DNA of 64,000 nt from Cytobacillus luteolus (GCF_017873715.1 NZ_JAGGKM010000003.1:434001-498000), one strand, 5' to 3'. Shown: positions 9,711 to 19,347, counted from the stretch's first letter. Notes: generated by a model from the letters alone, not told the origin. Program-made: numbers and translations.

Positions 9711-9863
9711 TTATATCGGTTCATCATCCACCATATTATAATCTTCTTTCATGTCTTGGGTACTGCTTTTCATACGTGTGAAGTAGACCCCAAGTTCATT
9801 TTCAAGTTGTTTTATCGACACGTTTTGTTGTTCTAATTTTTGCTTATTTGTGTGTGCTTCCAA
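9711..9863 (-). CDS. Small charged protein, 50 aa
   Basis: Minus-strand frame starting at TTG (9863-9861), preceded at the correct distance by GAGGTGA, a good ribosome binding site, and ending at TAA (9713-9711). The product is a short amphipathic, likely helical peptide (KQLENELGVYF) with an acidic tail DDEPI. The frame stays open upstream to 10052, but that extension overlaps the plus-strand endonuclease IV gene and lacks ribosome binding sites. No family is recognised. It is convergent with the GNAT gene. Confidence 0.55.
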   Translation of the reverse strand: MEAHTNKQKLEQQNVSIKQLENELGVYFTRMKSSTQDMKEDYNMVDDEPI

Positions 9864-9965
9864 GAATGTCACCTCAGAGATAGTTTTTTCCATTTTTGTT
9901 GAATTATACATATTGAATAGTTTTTCGTGCACTCTATTGTTTAGAAGATTAATGGAGGAATAAGA

Positions 9966-10799
9966 ATGAAGTTTGGAAGTCATATCAGCATTCGGAATGG
10001 ATATTTTCAAGCGGCAAAGGAAGCTTCTCGAATTGGGGCGAGAGCTTTTCAATATTTCCCTAAAAACCCTCGTAGTTTATCCGTCAAAGCATTTGATGAG
10101 AAGGATGCCAATCAATGTGCTGTCTTTTGCAAGGAAAACGGAATAGAGTCGATTGCACATACACCATATGCAACGAATTTAGCTGTGCCTGAACATAAAG
10201 CGGATGATATGGTGGCTGCTATTTTTAATGATTTAGATATTGCAAATGCATGTGGATCAATTGGTGTAGTTGTTCATTTTGGCGTGTCCAAAAATGAAAA
10301 TGACCCTTTAGAGGGGTATCGGTGGATGATCAATATTCTTAATAAGGTTCTTTCTAAGTGGGAGGGGAAGAGTAAGATTTTGATTGAAAATAATGCTGGG
10401 AAAAGTGGACCAATGGGTACAACGTTAGAAGAGCTTGTCCAGGTTCGATCTCTTACTGATTTTCCAGAAAAGATTGGATTTTGTTTAGATACTTGTCATG
10501 CATTTGCAAGCGGAATTTGGAGTGGGGATAACTGGAGTGAGTTAGAGTCTAAGGGACTTGAGCTAGATTACTTTACAAACCTCCACGCAATTCACTTGAA
10601 TAACTCGATGTATCCGACAAAATCGATGAGAGACCGTCATGCGAACATCCATAATGGTTGTATTACAGTAGGGCAAATGAAAGAGTTTATCTTAGCGAGG
10701 ACAGTAAAGGAATTGCCGATGGTGTTAGAGACTCCATCATCTGCTCAGTTTACTCATAAAGATGAGATTGAGTTTTTGTGGGAATTGGTTGGAGGGTAG
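9966..10799 (+). CDS. nfo: Deoxyribonuclease IV (AP endonuclease, Nfo family)
   Basis: 277 residues, the normal size of endonuclease IV. It is a TIM-barrel zinc enzyme that cleaves 5' of abasic sites in base excision repair. Visible metal-site and family motifs: MKFGSHIS at the start, HTPYATN, VHFGVS, LIENNAGKSG, GFCLDTCHAFA, and IHLNNS followed by DRHANI, all carrying the expected His, Asp and Glu ligands. ATG at 9966 is preceded by TGGAGGAA. It stands alone; the 52-bp repeat array begins shortly after its stop. Confidence 0.9.
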   Translation: MKFGSHISIRNGYFQAAKEASRIGARAFQYFPKNPRSLSVKAFDEKDANQCAVFCKENGIESIAHTPYATNLAVPEHKADDMVAAIFNDLDIANACGSIGVVVHFGVSKNENDPLEGYRWMINILNKVLSKWEGKSKILIENNAGKSGPMGTTLEELVQVRSLTDFPEKIGFCLDTCHAFASGIWSGDNWSELESKGLELDYFTNLHAIHLNNSMYPTKSMRDRHANIHNGCITVGQMKEFILARTVKELPMVLETPSSAQFTHKDEIEFLWELVGG

Positions 10800-10864
10800 T
10801 CTTTGCTGGGTATAAAGGTAGAATGTTGAATGTTGTTTTGGATGGAATGAGGGCGAAAGAGAAA

Positions 10865-11723
10865 GCGAGTCCGAATTTTTGACTTATTAGGAGAGGTTGA
10901 GCGGGACATGAACAAAACGAGTCCGAATCCCAGGTTAATTCAGACAGGTTGAGAGGGACGTGAGCAAAACAGGTCTGAATCCAAAGGTTATTCGGCCAGG
11001 TTGAGCGAGACCCCAGTAAAACAAGTCCGAATCCAAAGGTTATTCAGACAGGTTGAGCGAGAGACTAACAAAACAAGTCCGAATCCAAGGGTTATTCGGA
11101 CAGGTTGAGCGAGACTCCAGTAAAACAAGTCCGAATTCAAAGGTTATTCGGCCAGGTTGAGCGAGACTCCAGTAAAACAAGTCCGAATTCAAAGGTTATT
11201 CGGACAGGTTGAGCGAGACTCCAGTAAAACAAGTCCGAATCCAAGGGTTATTCGGACAGGTTGAGCGAGACTCCAGTAAAACAAGTCCGAATCCAAAGGT
11301 TATTTGGACAGGTTGAGCGAGACTCCAGTAAAACAAGTCCGAATCCAAAGGTAATTCAGACAGGTTTAGAGGGACGTGAGCAAAACGAGTCCGAATCCCG
11401 GGTTAATTCAGTCAGGTTTAGCGGGACGTGAGAAAAATAAGTCTGAATCCAAAGGTAATTCAGACAGGTTGAGCGAGAGACTAACAAAACAAGTCCGAAT
11501 CCAAGGGTTATTCGGACAGGTTGAGCGAGACTCTAGTAAAACAAGTACGAATTCAAAGGTAATTCGGACAGGTTGAGCGAGACCCCAACAAAACGAGTCC
11601 GAATCCAAAGGTAATTCGGACAGGTTGAGCGAGACTCTAACAAAACAAGTCCGAATCCAAAGGTAATTCGGACAGGTTTAGCGAGACTCCAGCAAAACAA
11701 GTCCGAATCAAGGTTTTATTTAA
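10865..11723. repeat. Array A: 17 boxes of an intergenic 52-bp tandem repeat with internal hairpin
   Basis: The box GTCCGAAT (or one-base variants) starts at 10869, 10921, 10973, 11025 and so on to 11701, exactly every 52 bases for 16 full periods. There are many substitutions but no insertion or deletion. Each unit contains GTCCGAAT, a 9-base spacer and ATTCGGAC, an 8-bp inverted repeat that can form a hairpin, joined by a linker of the type AGGTTGAGCGAGACTCC. Edge units are the most diverged. The 52-bp length is not a multiple of three, so frames running through it are not genuine genes. The function is unknown. It fills most of the space between endonuclease IV and the MATE gene. Confidence 0.95.
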
Positions 11724-11757
11724 ATAGGTCAATCGAAAATCTAATAAATTTGAGTTT

Positions 11758-13125
11758 TTAACTGGCTGATTTTTTCAATTCCAACCTCACTTGTTTTTGA
11801 ACAATCATTAATCGACTCGATAAACCAATTGCCCCTGCCGCTAAACCTACGATTAGTCCAATCCAATAGCCGAAAGCCCCAAGTGATGTATACGTTGCTA
11901 ATACGACTCCAACTGGAAGACCAATTACCCAATAAGAGATAAGGGCCATAACCAAGGTTGTATTTACATCTTTATAACCGCGAAGTGCTCCTTGAATTGG
12001 AGCGGCAATTGCGTCAGACAGCTGAAAGAAAATCGCGTAAATTAAGAACTGTTTGGTTAAAGCTAATACAGCTGGGTCCTTCGTGTAAATTGCAGCAACT
12101 TGATCTCTAAAGAGATAGATAAATGCTGCTAAAACCGCCGATAGACCTACTGCAACTCCAACACCTAATATACTGTACTCTCTTGCATCCTTCAGACGTT
12201 TTGCTCCCACTTCAAATCCAATGACGATCGTTAGTGCCATTGAAATACTTAATGGAATCATATATAGAAATGATGCAAAATTTAGTGCTGCTTGGTGAGA
12301 AGCAATTGTCACTGTATCAAAAGTACTCATTAACAAAGTCACTGCAGAAAAGATACTCGTTTCAAAAAAGATGGCGAATCCAATAGGAACACCAATTTTT
12401 AAAATTTCCTTCCATGCTTTAAAGGATACAGACTGTAACTTGTCAAAAACTTTGTATTGTGTAAAGGGTACCTGTTTTACAATAATATAGACAGAGATAA
12501 GAGTGATACACCAGTAGGTAATGGCTGTTGCGTAACCGGCACCTACACCACCTAATTGTGGAAAACCAAATTTACCGAAAATCAGTAAATAGTTAAAAAT
12601 AACATTGATAGGTAAGGACAGAAGGGTAATGAACATCGATACTCTCGTATGACCCAATCCATCAATAAAAGAACGCAATACTGAATAGACAAATAAAGGG
12701 ATAATCCCATAAGATAATGCAATTAAGTATTCTTTAGCAATTCGATGTACTTCAGGGTCTAAACTCATTCTTCCTAATAAGAAATCTAATGAAATAAAAC
12801 CTAAAATGACAACTAGAATTGAGACAAACACAGATACATAGATTCCTTGCATAACCATAAAAGGTACCTGTTTCTTTTCCTTTGACCCGATTAGTTGAGC
12901 GACAATTGGTGTTATCGCCAACAAAATCCCACTTAATCCTGTGAAGACCGGAACCCAAAGGCTTGATCCGATTGCAACACCTGCAAGGTCACTTGCACTT
13001 ACATGACCAGACATCATAACATCAAAGAAGTTCATTGCAAATAGTCCTAGCTGTGTCACGAGGATAGGTATTAAAATAATTAAAAACTGCTTGTATTTTT
13101 GACGATAACCATGTGTTTGTTCCAT
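11758..13125 (-). CDS. MATE family multidrug efflux transporter
   Basis: 455 residues with about twelve hydrophobic segments arranged as two homologous halves, as in NorM-type MATE proteins, which export cationic drugs in exchange for Na+ or H+. The N-terminal half begins with a cytosolic basic stretch and PILVTQLGLFAMNFFDVMMSG, typical of MATE helix 1. No regulator is adjacent. ATG at 13125 follows a TGAGGTCT-type ribosome binding site. The 3' end abuts repeat array A. Confidence 0.88.
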   Translation of the reverse strand: MEQTHGYRQKYKQFLIILIPILVTQLGLFAMNFFDVMMSGHVSASDLAGVAIGSSLWVPVFTGLSGILLAITPIVAQLIGSKEKKQVPFMVMQGIYVSVFVSILVVILGFISLDFLLGRMSLDPEVHRIAKEYLIALSYGIIPLFVYSVLRSFIDGLGHTRVSMFITLLSLPINVIFNYLLIFGKFGFPQLGGVGAGYATAITYWCITLISVYIIVKQVPFTQYKVFDKLQSVSFKAWKEILKIGVPIGFAIFFETSIFSAVTLLMSTFDTVTIASHQAALNFASFLYMIPLSISMALTIVIGFEVGAKRLKDAREYSILGVGVAVGLSAVLAAFIYLFRDQVAAIYTKDPAVLALTKQFLIYAIFFQLSDAIAAPIQGALRGYKDVNTTLVMALISYWVIGLPVGVVLATYTSLGAFGYWIGLIVGLAAGAIGLSSRLMIVQKQVRLELKKSAS

Positions 13126-13245
13126 TATTAAGACCTCAACTTACTTGATAAATTAAACAATGAATTATAACATATGAATTGGAAAATCACTAGCAATTGG
13201 AGTAATACATATTTTAGGAGATTCAGAGATAAATTGGAGGTAACG

Positions 13246-13707
13246 ATGAATAGAACCATTCGAACATCAATTAAAGCATTGATTATTGAAAATGAAAACA
13301 TACTGTTAATTAAGAAGAAGGATGATGAAGGTTATTATTATCTGTTTCCAGGCGGAGGTCAGGAACATGGTGAAACGATGCATGAAGCACTAAGACGTGA
13401 ATGCCTCGAGGAACTTGGTTGTGAAATTATGATTGAAGACTTAACGTTCATCCGTGAGTACATTGGTAAAAATCATGAGCATGCCGAATGGGATCAAGAT
13501 GTCCATCAAAATGAGTATATGTTTCATTGCCATCTGAACAAAGATGTGCCACAGATTGAACCTTCAAATCCTGATGATGACCAAATTGGCACTGAGTGGT
13601 TACCTTTAAGTGAAATTGACAGGTTTAGAGTATATCCCCAAGCACTAAAACAATGGTTAAAAGGGGATATTCATAAAGCTCCTATCTATTTGGGCGATAT
13701 TAATTAG
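13246..13707 (+). CDS. NUDIX hydrolase
   Basis: 153 residues with a complete NUDIX box: GGGQEHGE, then seven residues, then RECLEELG, which fits GX5EX7REUXEEXGU. Such enzymes hydrolyse nucleoside diphosphate derivatives using Mg2+. The frame is open from 13174, but TTGGAGG at 13234-13240 sets the start at ATG 13246. It lies alone upstream of the argS T-box leader; substrate unknown. Confidence 0.85.
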   Translation: MNRTIRTSIKALIIENENILLIKKKDDEGYYYLFPGGGQEHGETMHEALRRECLEELGCEIMIEDLTFIREYIGKNHEHAEWDQDVHQNEYMFHCHLNKDVPQIEPSNPDDDQIGTEWLPLSEIDRFRVYPQALKQWLKGDIHKAPIYLGDIN

Positions 13708-13727
13708 AAAAATTCAACAATTCGCTC

Positions 13728-13755
13728 TTGCATTCTTCTTTAATTCATCTATAAT
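13728..13755 (+). promoter_or_regulatory. Sigma-A promoter of the argS T-box transcript
   Basis: TTGCAT, 16-bp spacer, perfect TATAAT (13750-13755). Predicted start of transcription is about 13762, just before the T-box stem I. Confidence 0.7.
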
Positions 13756-13761
13756 TGTAAA

Positions 13762-13996
13762 AAATGGATATTAATCGTCAGTGATGAAGAGAGTAGTTTT
13801 ATAAAGGCGTAAAGCGAGTCAGGGATAGTGGGAGCCTGATCCAATTTATAGAACGAACCGCACTTCTGAGATGCTGCTTGAAAATAGTAGAGTACGCCGG
13901 TCTTCAGCCGTTACATGAAAGTGGTTCAATAGAACAATTAGGGTGGTACCGCGGGTAAATCTCGTCTCTTATATATAGAGACGGGATTTTTTTTAT
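13762..13996 (+). ncRNA. T-box leader, Arg-specific (CGA specifier)
   Basis: The canonical T-box AGGGTGGTACCGCG is at 13940-13953, including the TGGT that pairs with the uncharged tRNA acceptor end. In the 3' side of stem I, GAA-CGA-ACC at 13851-13859 matches the usual GAA-NNN-ACC context and gives CGA, an Arg codon, as specifier. A terminator (ATCTCGTCTCT / AGAGACGGGAT then T8, about 13959-13995) follows and competes with the antiterminator. When uncharged tRNA-Arg binds, argS is transcribed; this mechanism is established for the class. Confidence 0.93.
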
Positions 13997-14018
13997 TTTT
14001 TAAAAAGGAGAGTTTACG

Positions 14019-15710
14019 ATGGATTTTAAATTAAAAGTCGCTGAGATGATTAAAGCATCAACAACAATTGAACTTGAGGTAGAAGCAATCGCATCACTTA
14101 TTGAAGTACCAAAACACAAAGCACATGGTGATTATGCTTTTCCGTGCTTCGTCTTAGCAAAAACACTAAAAAAAGCACCACAAATGATTGCGATGGAATT
14201 AAGTGGGGAAATAAAAGGTGAACTAATCGAGAGTATTGAACCAGTTGGACCTTATCTGAATTTTCATCTTAACCGTGAATACGTCAGCAAAGAAATTTTG
14301 AAAATGATTTTAGCTGCCAATGAAGACTATGGAAAAGTAGCGTTAGGGAATGGCGAAAAAATCACAATTGACTTTTCTTCCCCAAATATCGCAAAGCCAT
14401 TTTCAATGGGACATCTACGTTCAACGATGATTGGAAATTCACTTGCACTTATTGCCGAGAAATGTGGGTATGAAAGTGTAAGAATTAACCATATTGGAGA
14501 TTGGGGTACCCAGTTTGGAAAGCTTATTGTGGCTTTTAAAAATTGGGGTAACGAGGAAAAAGTACAGCAAAATCCTATAAAGGAGCTATTCACTCTTTAT
14601 ACTCTTTTTCACGAGAAAGCTGATGAGGACGTAAGTTTAAATGATGAGGCAAGAGCCTGGTTTAAACGCCTAGAGGATGGAGATGAAGAAGCTAGAAGAC
14701 TGTGGAAATGGTTCAGAGATGAATCTTTAAAAGAGTTTGAGAAAATTTACACACTTCTCGGTGTTCATTTTTCATCAAATCATGGTGAAGCTTTTTATAA
14801 TGATAAAATGGAGCCAGTCATCGAGCTATTGGCTAAGAAAAACTTGCTTGTAACTTCGGACGGGGCGGAGGTTGTAGAGCTAGGGGAGCTAGAACTACCT
14901 CCTTGTTTAATCAAAAAATCTGATGGAGCAACTCTGTATGCAACAAGAGACCTAGCTGCAGCAATGTACCGTCAATCTACGTATCAGTTTGAAAAAGCCT
15001 TTTATGTAGTTGGAAATGAGCAAACCTTACACTTTAAGCAGGTCTTTGCTGTATTAAAAAAACTGGGCTTTGATTGGGCTAACGAAATGGTGCACATCCC
15101 ATTTGGAATGATTCTGAAAGATGGCAAGAAAATGTCAACTAGAAAAGGGAAGGTTGTACTACTTGAGGAAGTATTAAATGAAACTATTTCTTCAGCGAAA
15201 CGTATTATTTTAGAGAAGAATCCAAGTCTTGAAAATAAAGATGAGGTTGCGGAGCTAGTTGGGGTTGGGGCAGTTGTTTTCCATGATCTAAAGAACTTCC
15301 GTATGAATGACATTGAGTTTTCAATTGATGAAATGTTGAAGTTTGAAGGCGAAACAGGGCCGTATGTTCAGTACACTCATGCAAGAGCATGTTCTATTTT
15401 ACGAAAAGCCGGGTATCGTTCAGGTGAAGGTAACTTTAATGGCTTAAACGATGACTACAGTTGGCAAGTGGTCAAACAACTTCAAGATTTCCCAGCTATT
15501 ATTGAGAAATCGTTTGATCAGCATGACCCATCGCAGATCGCTAAATATGTCGTCAATCTTTCACAGGCATTTAACAAATTTTATGGGAATGTAAAAATAT
15601 TAGATGACAAGGAAAACCTTAACGCTAAATTATCAGTAGTTTATTGTGTTACGTTGGTGATAAAAGAAGGTTTACGATTATTAGGAATTAGTGCGCCTGC
15701 TGAAATGTAG
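14019..15710 (+). CDS. argS: Arginyl-tRNA synthetase
   Basis: 563 residues, normal for ArgRS. Class I signature motifs are present: KPFSMGHLRST carries the HIGH-type sequence and KKMSTRKG the KMSKS-type sequence. The N-terminal additional domain and the C-terminal DALR anticodon-binding domain (YVQYTHARACSI onward) are both complete. It charges tRNA-Arg with arginine. The upstream Arg T-box confirms the assignment. ATG at 14019 follows AAAAAGGAGAG. Whether it is the only argS copy cannot be told from this window. Confidence 0.95.
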   Translation: MDFKLKVAEMIKASTTIELEVEAIASLIEVPKHKAHGDYAFPCFVLAKTLKKAPQMIAMELSGEIKGELIESIEPVGPYLNFHLNREYVSKEILKMILAANEDYGKVALGNGEKITIDFSSPNIAKPFSMGHLRSTMIGNSLALIAEKCGYESVRINHIGDWGTQFGKLIVAFKNWGNEEKVQQNPIKELFTLYTLFHEKADEDVSLNDEARAWFKRLEDGDEEARRLWKWFRDESLKEFEKIYTLLGVHFSSNHGEAFYNDKMEPVIELLAKKNLLVTSDGAEVVELGELELPPCLIKKSDGATLYATRDLAAAMYRQSTYQFEKAFYVVGNEQTLHFKQVFAVLKKLGFDWANEMVHIPFGMILKDGKKMSTRKGKVVLLEEVLNETISSAKRIILEKNPSLENKDEVAELVGVGAVVFHDLKNFRMNDIEFSIDEMLKFEGETGPYVQYTHARACSILRKAGYRSGEGNFNGLNDDYSWQVVKQLQDFPAIIEKSFDQHDPSQIAKYVVNLSQAFNKFYGNVKILDDKENLNAKLSVVYCVTLVIKEGLRLLGISAPAEM

Positions 15711-15752
15711 GTGCACTGAGTTCCTGTAAAACTGAAGAAAGAAGGTGAGTGA

Positions 15753-16079
15753 ATGGAAAAGCGAGAGGTATATTGTGAGGCTTGTAATCGTGAAATCAAG
15801 TCTAGACAAGAACTGGTTGTAACTACAATCTTTTTTTCATTAGTTTGCTATCATGATGCATGTTTTTCAAAATCTATAAAGGGTTTAAAAACGTTGTTTG
15901 TTAGTAATTCACCGATTAACGGTGTAGCGGGCACCACTTACTCTATTTTTCTATTTTTAGTTGCTGTACTATTTTTCATTTTTAGTCCAATTTATAATAT
16001 TCTTGCTATCTTAATGCTGATAGTTCCTACTTATCGTGTATTAGCTTGGTTTATGTATGAAAGGTATTTGGAGCCTTAG
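15753..16079 (+). CDS. Small membrane protein with N-terminal Cys/His cluster
   Basis: 108 residues. The N-terminus has CEACNRE followed by CYHDACF, a C-x2-C...C-x-H-x2-C pattern suited to a zinc ribbon, then two strongly hydrophobic segments (about residues 62-82 and 84-100). I do not recognise the family. ATG at 15753 has GAAGGTGAG upstream. It lies between argS and pepF and may be co-transcribed with either. Confidence 0.7.
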   Translation: MEKREVYCEACNREIKSRQELVVTTIFFSLVCYHDACFSKSIKGLKTLFVSNSPINGVAGTTYSIFLFLVAVLFFIFSPIYNILAILMLIVPTYRVLAWFMYERYLEP

Positions 16080-16146
16080 GTGGATTATTTGCGATAACAT
16101 CCAGAAAACTGTAAACTTTAGAAAAATAGCTTCATAGGAGGTACAC

Positions 16147-17958
16147 ATGTCGACTACTTTTACTAAATTACCAAAGAGAAATGAAATATCTGAAGAGTAT
16201 ACTTGGCGATTAGAGGATATGTTTGCTACTGATCAGGAGTGGGAGAAGCAATTTACACTTGTAAAGGACGCACTTCCGTCTGTATCTAAGTTCAAAGGCA
16301 CGCTAAAAGATTCTGCTGAAAATATTGTTAATCTTTTTAAATTACAAGATGACTTGTCTATTAAATTAGGTCAGCTAGCGACTTATGCGTTTATGCGAAA
16401 TGACCAAGATACGACGAACAGTCTTTATCAAGGACTTAAAGCAAGAATTGATAGTTTAGTTTCTCAGTTCTCGGCTGCATTCTCGTTTGTGGTCCCAGAG
16501 TTATTGTCTATTCCAGAGAATACTCTATTAAACTATATCGACAGTCATGAAGAATTAAAGGTTTATGAGCATTTAATTAAAGATATTAATCGCGCTCGTC
16601 CACATGTATTATCTGCTGAAGAGGAAGCATTATTAGCTCAAGTGGCTGATGTAACAAGTGGTTCTAGAACGACTTTTAGTATGTTAAATAATGCGGATTT
16701 AAAATTTCCATCCATTGAAACAGAGAATGGAGACACGGTAGAGATTACCCATGGAAGATATGGACGATTAATGGAAAGCACGGATCGTAGAATTCGAAAA
16801 GAAACCTTCCTTGGTCTGAACAGTACATACAATAAACATCGAAATACATTGGCAAGTACGCTAAGTGGTCAGGTTAAAAAAGATAATTTCTTTGCAACTG
16901 TCCATGGCTATGAAAGTGCTAGACAAGCGGCGCTTCATAAGCATAACATCCCTGAAAGTGTATATGATACGCTAATTGAAACAGTTGGTGACCATCTACA
17001 CCTGCTTCAGCGCTATATTTCTCTTCGTAAGAAAATCTTGGGTGTTGCAGAACTAAATATGTTTGACCTTTCGACCCCACTAGTTCAGGATGTGAAGATG
17101 GAAGTTTCATATGAGGAAGCGAAAGATTTAGTAATCGAAGGTATGAAGCCTTTAGGTGAGGAATACGGGGAGCTTTTAAAAACAATTTTCTCTGACAGAA
17201 GAATAGATGTGTATGAGAATGTAGGGAAAAGAAGTGGTGCGTATTCAACTGGAGCATATGGTGCGAAACCTTATATTTTAATGAACTGGCAGGATAATAT
17301 CCGTAACGTATTTACCCTTGCTCATGAACTTGGGCATAATGTTCATCGTTATTATACGCAAAACTATCAGCCGTTTGCATATGGGAAATATTCGACCTTT
17401 GTGGCAGAGGTGGCCTCCACAGCGAATGAGGCTTTGCTAAATGACTACCTTTTAAAAATAACAACAGATCAAACAAAGCAACTTTATTTGTTAAACAATT
17501 ACCTTCAAGGTTTTGTAGGAACTGTTTTCCGTCAAACTCTATTTGCTGAGTTTGAACATAAAATCCATATCCTTGCACAAAATGGCGAGCCATTAACAGC
17601 GGATACTCTATCAGCATTATATTATGACCTGAATAAGAAGTACTTTGGGGATGAGATTAATGTAAATAAAGAAATAGAAATTGAATGGGCACGAATTCCA
17701 CATTTCTACATGACGTATTATGTGTTCCAATATGCAACTGGATTTAGTGCTGCAACGGCACTTTCAAAACAAATCCTAGAAGAAGGTGCTCCAGCAGTTG
17801 AACGCTATACAGACTTCTTAAAAGCTGGTTGCTCAGATTATCCTATCGAAGTACTGAAAAAAGCAGGAGTAGATATGACAACCGCAGAACCAATAAAAGA
17901 AGCATTAAAAGTCTTCGAAGAAAAATTAGAATATATGGAAAGTATTTTGTTGAAGTAA
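16147..17958 (+). CDS. pepF: Oligoendopeptidase F (M3B metallopeptidase)
   Basis: 603 residues, full length for PepF. The zinc site HELGH is at about residue 393 (within TLAHELGHNVH), with the downstream Glu in the EVASTANE helix. It is a cytosolic endopeptidase that cuts peptides of roughly 7-17 residues. GGAGG at 16137-16141 precedes ATG 16147. A second pepF gene lies at 46752-48566; the two are clearly diverged paralogues. Confidence 0.92.
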   Translation: MSTTFTKLPKRNEISEEYTWRLEDMFATDQEWEKQFTLVKDALPSVSKFKGTLKDSAENIVNLFKLQDDLSIKLGQLATYAFMRNDQDTTNSLYQGLKARIDSLVSQFSAAFSFVVPELLSIPENTLLNYIDSHEELKVYEHLIKDINRARPHVLSAEEEALLAQVADVTSGSRTTFSMLNNADLKFPSIETENGDTVEITHGRYGRLMESTDRRIRKETFLGLNSTYNKHRNTLASTLSGQVKKDNFFATVHGYESARQAALHKHNIPESVYDTLIETVGDHLHLLQRYISLRKKILGVAELNMFDLSTPLVQDVKMEVSYEEAKDLVIEGMKPLGEEYGELLKTIFSDRRIDVYENVGKRSGAYSTGAYGAKPYILMNWQDNIRNVFTLAHELGHNVHRYYTQNYQPFAYGKYSTFVAEVASTANEALLNDYLLKITTDQTKQLYLLNNYLQGFVGTVFRQTLFAEFEHKIHILAQNGEPLTADTLSALYYDLNKKYFGDEINVNKEIEIEWARIPHFYMTYYVFQYATGFSAATALSKQILEEGAPAVERYTDFLKAGCSDYPIEVLKKAGVDMTTAEPIKEALKVFEEKLEYMESILLK

Positions 17959-17969
17959 CATTTTAGTAA

Positions 17970-17997
17970 GGGCTTGGAGTTTGCAAGCTCTTTTTTT
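17970..17997 (+). terminator. Intrinsic terminator of pepF
   Basis: GGGCTTG (17970-17976) with CAAGCTC (17984-17990) then T7. Confidence 0.85.
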
Positions 17998-18100
17998 ATT
18001 TGTAAAAAAATATCCAAAAAATATAAATTTCGAGTGGCGAAATAGTTGATAACTTGGTATAGTAGGTTAAGGTAATATATTCGAGGAAAGAGGAACAACA

Positions 18101-19315
18101 ATGTGGAAAAATAGAAATGTTTGGATTCTTCTTAGCGGGGAATTGATTGCTGGGTTAGGCTTATGGATGGGAATTATCGGGAATCTAGAATTCCTTCAGC
18201 AGCACGTACCTTCTGATTTCTTAAAATCATTAATCCTCTTCACAGGACTACTTGCAGGTGTGTTTGTAGCCCCTTTAGCAGGTAGAATTATAGATTCCTA
18301 TAAGAAAAAGCCAGTTCTTATCGCTGCAGGAATAGGAAGAATGGTAAGTGTGTTATTCATGTTTTTAGCACTAGAATATCAATCAATTTGGTGGATGGTT
18401 TTGTTTATGATTAGTATCCAGCTTTCTGCAGCCTTTTATTTTCCTGCATTACAATCATTAATTCCTATGATTGTACGTGAAAAAGATTTGTTGCAAATGA
18501 ATGGTGTTCATATGAACATTGCTACGATTGCCAGAGTAATTGGTACTGCCTTAGCAGGGGCAATGCTCCTTATTATGAGTTTACATTCACTTTACCTAGC
18601 ATCGTTAATTGCGTATGCATTATTATTAGTGGCTACTTTTATGCTGAGAATAGATGAGGAAAGTGTACCTAAGAAACCTAAAATCCCTGGAGAGAAGACG
18701 AAGGGTGGCTTTAAAGAAGTTATTCCTATTATTAAAGGTTATCCAATTGTATTAATGACTCTCATCTTAACCGTTGTGCCAATGTTATTTCTCGGTGGCT
18801 TCAACCTCATGGTTATAAATATCAGTGAGCTTCAGGATGATGCAACAATTAAAGGACTTCTTTATACAGCAGAAGGTATCTGCTTTATGTTGGGTGCTTT
18901 TATTGTAAAACGTATAGCAGATGGGAAAGACCAGTTGAAGCTAATGCTTTTGTTTACGTTTGTTGTCTCAATTTCGCAGTTATCATTGTATTTTGCAGAT
19001 ATAAAAATTATGTCCTTAATCTCATTTGGAGTATTCGGTCTTGCATTAGGCTTTTTCTTCCCAATTGCAGCGACTATCTTTCAAACAAAGATTCCAAAAG
19101 AATACCACGGACGTTTCTTTTCGTTCAGAGGGATGCTTGACCGTGTCCTTTTCCAAGTCGTATTATTAGGAACAGGGTTGTTCTTAGATACGATTGGGCT
19201 TAAAAACATGGTCCTGGTTTTTGGTAGCCTTTCGTTGGCTTTAGTTTTATACTATACTGTAAGGAATAGTAAAACTCCTATGATTACACAAGATCATACA
19301 AATCAACAAGCATGA
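18101..19315 (+). CDS. MFS transporter (EntS-like exporter type)
   Basis: 404 residues with twelve predicted membrane helices in two bundles. The loop between helices 2 and 3 has GRIIDSYKKKP, the MFS motif A variant. This resembles the drug/siderophore exporter type rather than sugar uptake; the substrate cannot be assigned. It is preceded by an AT-rich region with ATTTCG/CGAAAT arms (about 18027-18043). ATG 18101 has GAAAGAGGA upstream. A strong terminator follows. Confidence 0.8.
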   Translation: MWKNRNVWILLSGELIAGLGLWMGIIGNLEFLQQHVPSDFLKSLILFTGLLAGVFVAPLAGRIIDSYKKKPVLIAAGIGRMVSVLFMFLALEYQSIWWMVLFMISIQLSAAFYFPALQSLIPMIVREKDLLQMNGVHMNIATIARVIGTALAGAMLLIMSLHSLYLASLIAYALLLVATFMLRIDEESVPKKPKIPGEKTKGGFKEVIPIIKGYPIVLMTLILTVVPMLFLGGFNLMVINISELQDDATIKGLLYTAEGICFMLGAFIVKRIADGKDQLKLMLLFTFVVSISQLSLYFADIKIMSLISFGVFGLALGFFFPIAATIFQTKIPKEYHGRFFSFRGMLDRVLFQVVLLGTGLFLDTIGLKNMVLVFGSLSLALVLYYTVRNSKTPMITQDHTNQQA

Positions 19316-19321
19316 TTTTAG

Positions 19322-19347
19322 AAGGACTAGAAATAGTCCTTTTTTTA
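19322..19347 (+). terminator. Intrinsic terminator of the MFS gene
   Basis: AAGGACTA-GAAA-TAGTCCTT, 8-bp perfect stem, GAAA tetraloop, then T-run. Confidence 0.9.

Noticed and set aside
9864-10052. Upstream extension of the small minus-strand frame
   Set aside because: It overlaps the endonuclease IV gene and its RBS, and no start with a binding site is found there; only the 9711-9863 part is kept.
11376-11608. Two overlapping reading frames through array A (66 codons on each strand)
   Set aside because: They consist only of the 52-bp repeat; the unit is not a multiple of three, so frame shifts every unit. No ribosome binding site.
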